NCBI GenBank assembly: GCA_001803565.1
Contig: MHDQ01000263.1
Location: 1-9,727, forward strand
Length of the DNA: 9,727 nt
Direction of reading: 5' to 3'
Source: Nitrospinae bacterium RIFCSPLOWO2_12_FULL_45_22
GTDB lineage: Bacteria; 2-12-FULL-45-22
The notes below the pieces were generated by a model. It was given only the letters and a program-made list of their open reading frames with translations, ran no database searches and had not been told where the DNA came from. Position numbers and translations under genes: made by a program. Positions 1 to 5,293 of the stretch are shown piece after piece. Numbering within the stretch: the stretch's first letter is position 1; each line of letters begins with the position of its first letter.

Positions 1-93
1 TAAATAAATACCTTCAAAGAACCTCTTTTCAGCAACATAAATTCAAAAAATTGTAACATTTTAGCCCCCCAATAAGGCTTTATGAATATTTGC

Positions 94-346
94 CACGGAT
101 AGACACAGATGAACACGGATTATTGGCGTCATTGCAAAATTAACAATGTAAAATTAGCAATTAACAATTAGAGAAACTAGGAGATTACGAGACTAAAAAG
201 AGATTAAATATTTAGTCTCCTAGTCTCTAGGCTTGTGCTGAACTTGTTTCAGTAAATCTCTTAATCTCAGATCTTTGATTTTGAAATGCTAATTGCTAAT
301 TTTGCATTTTGCATTGAAACGAATCTATCTATCCGTGTTCATCCGT
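94..346. repeat. Nested inverted-repeat cluster in the gene-free left end
   Basis: The first 408 bases contain no credible gene. Most of that stretch is a set of arms nested around a centre near base 204. Outer arms: GATGAACACGGAT at 108-120 is exactly inverted at 331-343. Middle arms: 145-166 is inverted at 287-308 with 20 of 22 matches (core AAAATTAGCAATTA). Inner arms: 177-197 pairs imperfectly with 211-230, including a perfect 9 bp GAGACTAAA/TTTAGTCTC. No transposase or obvious target-site duplication is visible. It resembles the composite intergenic repeats seen in many uncultivated bacteria (recalled from general knowledge, not searched). It lies downstream of the last gene, so its transcript could fold into a large hairpin and slow or protect the 3' end, but there is no U-tract after the stem. 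Bases 1-93 are AT-rich and show nothing I can assign. Confidence 0.75.
232..252 (-). repeat. Short palindromic repeat, copy 1 (inverted)
   Basis: Read on the minus strand this begins CTGAAACAAGTTCAG and continues for 6 more bases. It matches the copy at 349-369 in 20 of 21 positions. The 15-base core is itself a hairpin (CTGAA / TTCAG with a 5-base loop). The two copies face each other, adding another layer to the surrounding nested inverted repeat. It is probably a dispersed intergenic element; genome-wide copy number cannot be seen here. Confidence 0.7.
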
Positions 347-348
347 CC

Positions 349-369
349 CTGAAACAAGTTCAGGACAAG
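349..369 (+). repeat. Short palindromic repeat, copy 2
   Basis: Plus-strand copy of the element at 232-252, starting CTGAAACAAGTTCAG, with one mismatch in 21. One flanking base on each side (348-364) extends the small hairpin stem to 6 bp. It abuts the ATCCGT repeat pair ending at 346, so at least two repeat types are joined end to end. It sits about 40 bp beyond the stop codon of the ABM-domain gene. Confidence 0.7.
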
Positions 370-408
370 GGTTAAAATCCTTATCATGGCTAAACAATTA
401 CAAAAATT

Positions 409-711
409 CTACCTATTTATTCTCTCAATCTCTTCATACATCTCTACTGTTGGGTTCCCGTCCATCAATGGGCCGATAGTAGCGAAGAGTTCTTTAAAAT
501 AGGGTGTAGAGCTATGGAGGTTAAAGGCTGCTTGGTCTTTATATTTTTCATAAAATAGAAACACTCGGGGATCGTTTTTCGACCTGTGCATAATATAGCT
601 GAGCGTACCTTCTTCTTTGGCCCTTACCTCAGGAAACATCTTTAGTAGCGCCTTCTCCATCTCACCTTCTTTACCCTCTTTGGTCCGTAATTTGGCTACG
701 ATAACTAACAT
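409..711 (-). CDS. ABM-domain (antibiotic biosynthesis monooxygenase / YgiN-like) small protein
   Basis: A 100-residue protein forming a single ABM domain (dimeric alpha+beta barrel). The start MLVIVAKL is the first beta strand. A helix follows (about residues 13-32). The segment near residues 50-72, with DPRVFLFYEKYKDQ and then HSSTPYF, is the conserved core of the family. The family includes small quinol and polyketide monooxygenases such as YgiN, but also many members of unknown function. No catalytic residue can be assigned here, so substrate and activity are unknown. The start is well supported: AGGAGG lies 5 bases upstream of the ATG. It follows the carbonic-anhydrase-like gene by about 100 bp on the same strand. 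A role in quinone chemistry beside complex I is conceivable but purely inferred from position. Confidence 0.85.
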   Translation of the reverse strand: MLVIVAKLRTKEGKEGEMEKALLKMFPEVRAKEEGTLSYIMHRSKNDPRVFLFYEKYKDQAAFNLHSSTPYFKELFATIGPLMDGNPTVEMYEEIERINR

Positions 712-743
712 TCTCTCCTCCTTTCTTTAAATTAGAATTCAGG

Positions 744-797
744 ATCCAGTAGTCAGGAGTCAGAATAAAATCTTTTCTTCCCTCCTGACTCCTGGAT
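744..797 (-). other. Hairpin-forming inverted repeat between the two small genes
   Basis: ATCCAGTAGTCAGGAG at 744-759 is the inverse of 782-797 with 15 of 16 bases matching, separated by a 22-base loop. In the minus-strand transcript it would fold between the carbonic-anhydrase-like and ABM genes. The downstream side lacks a T-run, so it is not a standard intrinsic terminator. A partial extra unit of the same type follows at about 803-808. The arms contain the short unit TCAGGAG/CTCCTGA more than once, suggesting a dispersed intergenic repeat. Confidence 0.6.
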
Positions 798-811
798 TCT
801 TACTCCTGCAT

Positions 812-1201
812 TCATCCGTGTATAAAAAGGAATTCCTCACAAACTCTCCAATTTTCATTAACCCACAATCCTATAATCTTCACATTGAAGCCCCATGAGC
901 CAACCACCTTAATTGCAGCAAGAATATGTTTTAATTGAGTTTCTTTGTCCGTAGGATTTCCTGCACAACCATAATGTCCCACTATGGCAATAAGTTTTGA
1001 TCCATGAACATTGACCGATATCTCAACACACTTCTTTATCGCTTCTATTGCAATATGCTCACATTCAGCTAAGAGCTTGTTAACTCCCGGCGCAGTAATC
1101 ATATCTACATAGACTACGCCGTAGTTATTTTTGATGTGTTCAATCACGGGTATTTGTACCCGCCCATCCATACAATTTATGGCCGTGGCGAATTTACTCA
1201 T
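812..1201 (-). CDS. Minimal beta-carbonic-anhydrase-like protein
   Basis: A 129-residue soluble protein carrying the two zinc-site signatures of beta-carbonic anhydrases. CMDGR at residues 10-14 supplies Cys10 and the Asp12-Arg14 dyad. GHYGC at 75-79 supplies His76 and Cys79. In the family these bind zinc and support reversible CO2 hydration. The protein is much shorter than classical beta enzymes (about 200 residues) and lacks the N-terminal helical extension, so it belongs to a short carbonic-anhydrase-like group whose activity is not assured. The ATG at 1201 is used because the CxDxR motif follows at the usual short distance. Its ribosome site is weak (GAGAG-like). It starts 66 bp after the nuoN stop on the same strand, so co-transcription is possible. 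The last few codons and the stop overlap a repeat unit (TTCATCCGTG, 811-820), so the C-terminus may have been altered. Confidence 0.85.
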   Translation of the reverse strand: MSKFATAINCMDGRVQIPVIEHIKNNYGVVYVDMITAPGVNKLLAECEHIAIEAIKKCVEISVNVHGSKLIAIVGHYGCAGNPTDKETQLKHILAAIKVVGSWGFNVKIIGLWVNENWRVCEEFLFIHG

Positions 1202-1233
1202 TATTAGGCTTTTTCTCTCTTTATAATTCCAAG

Positions 1234-1262
1234 AGGAGTGAAGCTCTGTGATCTCACCTCCT
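1234..1262 (-). other. Possible small hairpin between nuoN and the carbonic-anhydrase-like gene
   Basis: In the minus-strand transcript AGGAGGTGA (1262-1254) can pair with TCACTCCT (1241-1234): 8 base pairs with one bulged G and a loop of about 12 bases. No T-run follows, so termination is not indicated. The left arm resembles a strong ribosome site but sits over 50 bases before the next ATG. Function unknown; it may be chance. Confidence 0.3.
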
Positions 1263-1267
1263 AAGCC

Positions 1268-2707
1268 CTAATGCCCTAGATAGGAGATAGAATAATGGGC
1301 TAGCTCTAATATCCGGGCAGGGGTTATGCCAAGTAGGATAGTACCTATGGCAGTAATAACCAGGGCAGCCGCAGAAAAGAAAGGTACTGGTCCATCCAAA
1401 AACTCTTTCTCTGGGTCATACATATACATATAGACTATGATCCGCAGGTAATAGTAAAGGGCTATGGCACTGCCTAATACGCCAATAATAGCCAGACCTA
1501 CATAGCCGCCACTAACCGCAGCGCTAAAGATATAGAACTTTCCAACGAAACCGCCAGTCGGCGGTATACCAGCCAGAGAGAGTAGGAACAGAGACATAGC
1601 CGCACTTAGCATCGGATGTTTATAAGCCAGGCCGCGATAATCGCTAATCGTTAGGTTCTCTTCTTCCTTTTTTTCCACTATTATCACTACCCCAAAGGCC
1701 CCCAGATTCATGAGGCTATATACCAGGAGATAATAGAGAATACTGGAAGAGCCCAGGTCATTACCGGCTACCATAGCTACCAGTATATAACCGGCATGGG
1801 CAATAGCAGAATAGGCCAGCATCCGCTTGATATTTTTCTGATAGATAGCGACAGTATTGCCAAAGATGATGGTAACGGCTGCCAGGAGCCACAGAACCGG
1901 TACCCACTGGCCCTTCAAGGGCTCCAGGGTATAAAAGAATACCCGCAGAAATGCGGCAAAACTAGCTGCCTTCGTACCCACTGCCATAAAAGCCGTTACC
2001 GTAGTAGGAGACCCTTCATACACATCCGGTGTCCACATATGGAAAGGCACTATTGCCACCTTGAAGCCAAATCCTACCAGCAACAGCCCCATCCCGGCTA
2101 AAAATAGGGGGTTCTTGAGGGCTGCTTCCTGAGAGAGGTACTGGGCAATATCTTTAAGGTTGGTATTACCCACTACACCATAAATATTGGCAATGCCATA
2201 GAGTAGAAAGGCAGAAGAAAAAGCCCCCAGGAGAAAATATTTGAAGGCCGATTCATTGGATTTGGGGCTATGGCGCATAAAGCCCGCCAGGATATAAACC
2301 GCCAGGGATAAGATTTCCAGGGCCAGAAAAATGGTTATAAGGTCTGTCCCGCTAGCCATAAACATATAGCCAAAGGTAGCCAGCAAGACCAGGGAATAAT
2401 ACTCCCCTAAATCTATCCCTCCTCGGGTGATATAGTTTATGGATAGTAAGATAGTGAGGGTACAGATGATTAAAAACAGGGCCTTAAAATAGACCGAGAA
2501 ATTGTCTATTGCAACCATGCCATAAAAGGCCTCTTCCCTGAGATCCCATTGCCCCATAGTGATCAGTAATGCCCCAACCGTGCCCAGGACCCCTACGGTG
2601 GCTAATAATACCTTACGGCCACGCCAGGGTAACAGGTCTAAAATAAGTACTATTAGGGCGGTTATTAAGACAATGATCTCTGGTGTTAAAAGCGATAAAT
2701 TTATCAT
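1268..2707 (-). CDS. nuoN: NADH-quinone oxidoreductase subunit N
   Basis: Antiporter-like membrane subunit of complex I, 479 residues, the usual length, with hydrophobic segments throughout consistent with the family's 14 helices. It translocates protons in the membrane arm. Charged residues of the family's proton path are present: Glu131 in ALEILSLA, Lys156 in SAFKYF, Lys216 in GFKVAIVPFH, Lys246 in GTKAAS and Lys390 in GGFVGKFY. The start MINLSLLTPE is typical of NuoN as opposed to NuoL or NuoM. The ATG lies 4 bp after the nuoK stop with no recognisable ribosome site, so translation is probably coupled to nuoK. It is the only one of the three antiporter-like subunits (L, M, N) encoded in this window, and it directly follows nuoK where nuoL would be expected. 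Confidence 0.96.
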   Translation of the reverse strand: MINLSLLTPEIIVLITALIVLILDLLPWRGRKVLLATVGVLGTVGALLITMGQWDLREEAFYGMVAIDNFSVYFKALFLIICTLTILLSINYITRGGIDLGEYYSLVLLATFGYMFMASGTDLITIFLALEILSLAVYILAGFMRHSPKSNESAFKYFLLGAFSSAFLLYGIANIYGVVGNTNLKDIAQYLSQEAALKNPLFLAGMGLLLVGFGFKVAIVPFHMWTPDVYEGSPTTVTAFMAVGTKAASFAAFLRVFFYTLEPLKGQWVPVLWLLAAVTIIFGNTVAIYQKNIKRMLAYSAIAHAGYILVAMVAGNDLGSSSILYYLLVYSLMNLGAFGVVIIVEKKEEENLTISDYRGLAYKHPMLSAAMSLFLLSLAGIPPTGGFVGKFYIFSAAVSGGYVGLAIIGVLGSAIALYYYLRIIVYMYMYDPEKEFLDGPVPFFSAAALVITAIGTILLGITPARILELAHYSISYLGH

Positions 2708-2711
2708 CTGT

Positions 2712-3014
2712 TTAAAATTTCATAATATTAAAGTCATCTATATTAATAGTAGGTTTATTGCGATAGAGGGCAATAAGGATAGCCAGGCCAATGGCCACTT
2801 CAGCCGCTGCGACCGAGATACTCAGCAGGGTATAGACATGCCCCTCCATATTACCTAGATAACGGGAATAGGCAATAAAACTCAGATTCACTCCATTCAT
2901 CATCAACTCAATAGACATTAATACTACTAAGGCATTGCGCCGGGTTAAGACCCCCAGAGTACCCAGGATAAAGAGCATGGCACTGACCAGCAGATAATAG
3001 TGCAGAGGAACCAT
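2712..3014 (-). CDS. nuoK: NADH-quinone oxidoreductase subunit K
   Basis: Small membrane subunit of complex I, 100 residues, standard length, with three predicted transmembrane helices (about residues 5-22, 28-48 and 60-84). The two membrane glutamates of the family are in place: Glu36 in SIELMMN and Glu72 in AAAEVAIG. These connect the quinone site to the antiporter-like subunits through the hydrophilic axis of the membrane arm. An AGGAGG sequence lies about 12 bases upstream of the ATG, somewhat farther than ideal. It starts 16 bp after the nuoJ stop and ends 4 bp before nuoN. The C-terminal tail (about residues 86-100) is polar and faces out of the membrane. Confidence 0.97.
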   Translation of the reverse strand: MVPLHYYLLVSAMLFILGTLGVLTRRNALVVLMSIELMMNGVNLSFIAYSRYLGNMEGHVYTLLSISVAAAEVAIGLAILIALYRNKPTINIDDFNIMKF

Positions 3015-3030
3015 TGTCTATTGTCTCCTC

Positions 3031-3537
3031 CTATTCGTACGGCTTAAGGTGTCTTTTGGACAATATCACGGTACCAATAATAGCTATGAGCAATAAGATC
3101 GAGATCAATTCAAACGGCAGAAGGTATTCTGCAAAGAGTAGTTTACCTATCTCAGTAAGGCTGCCAAAACCCGTCATTACCAGCCCGGGCCTGTTAGGAT
3201 ATGCCTCTGGCAGGGTCTTTACCAGTTCATAAAATACCAGTACTGATAACAATATACCCAGTAACCAGATAAGGTCTTTCCGCTCCTGGAACAAATCTTC
3301 CTCCTTCAGATTGAGCATCATAATCACAAAGAGCATAAGCACCATAATAGCACCGGCATAGATCAATACCTGGATAATGGCAATGAACGAGGCGGTTAAT
3401 AGGGCAAATAGCCCGGCTACACTCAGCAGGGAAAAGATCAGGGCAATAGCGCTATGGATAGGATTCCGCTGGGTAATGACCAGAAAGCCAGGAATTATTG
3501 CCCCTAGCGCAAAGATAACGAACAACAAAAACTCCAT
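3031..3537 (-). CDS. nuoJ: NADH-quinone oxidoreductase subunit J
   Basis: Membrane subunit of complex I, 168 residues, with about five hydrophobic helices. The family signature is at residues 57-76: VLIYAGAIMVLMLFVIMMLN, which contains the conserved Tyr60 and the pi-bulge helix region thought to gate coupling between quinone reduction and proton movement. The RNPIHSA motif near residue 24 is also typical. The ATG follows the nuoI stop codon with no spacer (TAGATG), and AAGGA lies 4 bases upstream inside the end of nuoI, so the two genes are translationally linked. Nothing unusual is seen. Confidence 0.96.
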   Translation of the reverse strand: MEFLLFVIFALGAIIPGFLVITQRNPIHSAIALIFSLLSVAGLFALLTASFIAIIQVLIYAGAIMVLMLFVIMMLNLKEEDLFQERKDLIWLLGILLSVLVFYELVKTLPEAYPNRPGLVMTGFGSLTEIGKLLFAEYLLPFELISILLLIAIIGTVILSKRHLKPYE

Positions 3538-4044
3538 CTAATCCTTGTACCCCCTCTCGGTAGCCATCAGTACATCTTTTTCATAGAGAAAATTTGCCCG
3601 GCTATATTCTGTCAGGGAATATATGCCGCTATCCATCCGGATAGCATCACAGGGACAGGCCTCTACACACAAACCACAAAATACGCAGCGCAATTCATCA
3701 ATCATAAACACGGCTGGATATTTCTCTACGGCAGGGTCTGCGCTCTCTGTCGGCTCGATATAGATGCAGTGGGAGGGGCAGGCCGTGGCACATAACATAC
3801 ATGCCGTACAGCGGGGCATACCATCGTCTTTACGGGTAAGGCGGTGCCGGCCACGCCACCTGGGCGATAGGCCCCATTTTACTTCCGTACGCTCTTCTGG
3901 GTAATAGATAGTAGGGACTTGCTTTATATTGAAGAGGTTCTTAAAGAAGTGCCTGGAAGTAACCAGAAGACCCCGGATTATCTCAGGGATATATATCTTT
4001 TCTAAGAAACCCTGTCCATTATTATCCTTCACCACCATAGCCAT
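3538..4044 (-). CDS. nuoI: NADH-quinone oxidoreductase subunit I (two [4Fe-4S] clusters)
   Basis: Peripheral-arm ferredoxin-like subunit, 168 residues, that passes electrons from NuoG through clusters N6a and N6b toward N2 near the quinone site. Two CxxCxxCxxxC motifs are clear: Cys79, 82, 85, 89 and Cys120, 123, 126, 130. Each is followed by Pro as expected. Two extra cysteines (Cys93 and Cys132) lie next to the motifs; I believe similar variants occur in other bacterial NuoI. The N-terminal amphipathic segment (about residues 18-40) matches the helix that lies along the membrane surface. AGGAG lies 8 bases before the chosen ATG. An ATG two codons downstream (4038) is also possible. The gene lies 26 bp after nuoH and abuts nuoJ. 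Confidence 0.96.
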   Translation of the reverse strand: MAMVVKDNNGQGFLEKIYIPEIIRGLLVTSRHFFKNLFNIKQVPTIYYPEERTEVKWGLSPRWRGRHRLTRKDDGMPRCTACMLCATACPSHCIYIEPTESADPAVEKYPAVFMIDELRCVFCGLCVEACPCDAIRMDSGIYSLTEYSRANFLYEKDVLMATERGYKD

Positions 4045-4070
4045 GCCATTTTCTCCTAGACCGGTTACAT

Positions 4071-5153
4071 CTATGCTAAGGCCAGAACAATAAGCCCGGT
4101 AATAAATATATTAGCTAAAGTTAATGGAAACAGATATTTCCAGCCCAGGCGCATGAGCTGATCGTAGCGGAACCGGGGCAGCGTCCACCTTACCAGCAAA
4201 AGGAACCAGCAGAAAAAGACTACTTTTAACCCGAAAGCTGCTACCTGCAACACTACTACTAACAAGTGGGGCAAAGCCAGAGAAAAACCGCCAGGTAAAT
4301 GAAACCCATCTGCCATAAGGAAAGGTATCTGCCAGCCGCCAAAAAATAGCGTGGTAAGCAGGGCCGAGGCAACCACTATATCGGCAAACTCGGCCAGGAA
4401 AAACATCCCGAACCTCATACCACTATATTCCAGAAAATAGCCAATAATCTCTGACTCGCCTTCGGGCAGATCAAATGGTGTCCGTTTATTCTCTGCAATA
4501 GCCGCACAGAGAAACAAAAAGAAGGCCGCGGGCTGTACTACTATTCCCCATTGGGGTAACCAACCGCCTATCAGATATCCCTGTTGTCGGACCAGGTCAT
4601 CTAACTCCACGGTCCCATAAATCATCAGTAAACCCACAATAGATAGTCCCATGGCAATCTCGTAAGAGATCATCTGGGCAGCAGCGCGTAACCCCCCTAA
4701 GAGAGAGTAGTTATTATGGGAAGACCAACCCCCCAGCATCACCCCATAAATAGCCAGAGAGGCGATAGAGAAGATAAATATGATCCCCACACTCAAGTCC
4801 GCCACCTGGAGGTTGATCTCTCGCCCACCTACCCGCAAGATATCACCGAAAGGTATTACCGCATAGGTAACTAATGCAGGGAACATAGCCACTGCCGGGG
4901 CCAGGCTATGGATAGCTTTATTGGCTCGGGCTGGGATAAAATCTTCCTTGGTAATCAGCTTGATCCCATCGGCTATTGGGTGGAGCAAGCCGTAAAAGGT
5001 AAACCCAAATATATTGGCCCGGTTAGGCCCGATCCGGTCCTGCATCAGGGCGCTCTGTTTCCGTTCTGCCCAGGTCAGTAGCCCAGCCAGGTTCATGATC
5101 ATGCCCAGTACCAGGGCTAGCTTAATCAATATTATCAATGCATCCAGGATCAT
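4071..5153 (-). CDS. nuoH: NADH-quinone oxidoreductase subunit H
   Basis: Membrane subunit that forms most of the quinone chamber where the peripheral arm meets the membrane arm; 360 residues, slightly longer than the 325-350 common in the family. Signatures: WAERKQSALMQDRIGPNR at 28-45, and RTPFDLPEGESEIIGYFLEY at 224-243, whose acidic residues form the coupling loop beside the quinone site. WTLPRFRYDQLM follows near the C-terminus. About eight hydrophobic helices are visible. AAGGA lies 6 bases before the ATG, so the start is sound. Unlike its neighbours, it is preceded by a 140 bp non-coding gap containing a hairpin and repeat units, so its expression may be partly separate from nuoG. Confidence 0.97.
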   Translation of the reverse strand: MILDALIILIKLALVLGMIMNLAGLLTWAERKQSALMQDRIGPNRANIFGFTFYGLLHPIADGIKLITKEDFIPARANKAIHSLAPAVAMFPALVTYAVIPFGDILRVGGREINLQVADLSVGIIFIFSIASLAIYGVMLGGWSSHNNYSLLGGLRAAAQMISYEIAMGLSIVGLLMIYGTVELDDLVRQQGYLIGGWLPQWGIVVQPAAFFLFLCAAIAENKRTPFDLPEGESEIIGYFLEYSGMRFGMFFLAEFADIVVASALLTTLFFGGWQIPFLMADGFHLPGGFSLALPHLLVVVLQVAAFGLKVVFFCWFLLLVRWTLPRFRYDQLMRLGWKYLFPLTLANIFITGLIVLALA

Positions 5154-5173
5154 GCTCTATCCTTAAGTTGAGT

Positions 5174-5215
5174 GCATAGGAATTCCCATTATTAATAAAA
5201 TGAAAAGTCCTATGC
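5174..5215 (-). other. Hairpin in the nuoG-nuoH gap
   Basis: GCATAGGA at 5174-5181 is exactly inverted at 5208-5215, with a 26-base AT-rich loop. In the operon mRNA it would fold about 20 bases upstream of the nuoH start codon, ahead of its ribosome site. It could act as an RNA processing or stability element between two operon segments. No T-run follows, so it is not an evident terminator. Confidence 0.5.
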
Positions 5216-5224
5216 TATCTAGTT

Positions 5225-5244
5225 ATCTGCATGAATCTGCGTCC
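5225..5244 (+). repeat. Repeat unit pair inside the nuo operon
   Basis: ATCTGCATGAATCTGCGTCC contains two ATCTGC units 10 bp apart. This spacing and sequence resemble the ATCCGT pair at 331-346 and the CACGGAT triplet at 94-120. It lies between nuoG and nuoH, in the only sizeable gap of the operon, and may be a degraded insertion of the same intergenic element. The likeness is by eye and short, so it could be coincidental. Confidence 0.5.
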
Positions 5245-5293
5245 TAAATATAGCAATGGCCGCTCTGCAACAATTAGTTCCGTTATCCTGGCT

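Noticed and set aside
177-230. Hairpin considered as an intrinsic terminator for the operon
   Set aside because: The stem is good (including a perfect 9 bp core), but there is no run of T after it in the minus-strand direction, and it lies about 180 bp beyond the last stop codon as one layer of a larger repeat.
1-408. CRISPR array considered because of repeated short units
   Set aside because: The units are short, mostly inverted and 10 bp apart, without unique spacers of 30 or so bases or regular direct repeats.
1254-1262. AGGAGGTGA on the minus strand, resembling a strong ribosome site upstream of the carbonic-anhydrase-like gene
   Set aside because: It lies more than 50 bases before the ATG at 1201. 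The only nearby start (GTG overlapping the motif) would give a 17-codon peptide with no spacing for ribosome binding. It is better viewed as one arm of a small hairpin or chance.
1796-2101. Plus-strand open frame within nuoN
   Set aside because: Antisense shadow of a well-conserved membrane gene; the translation is rich in residues expected from reverse-reading hydrophobic codons and matches no family I know.
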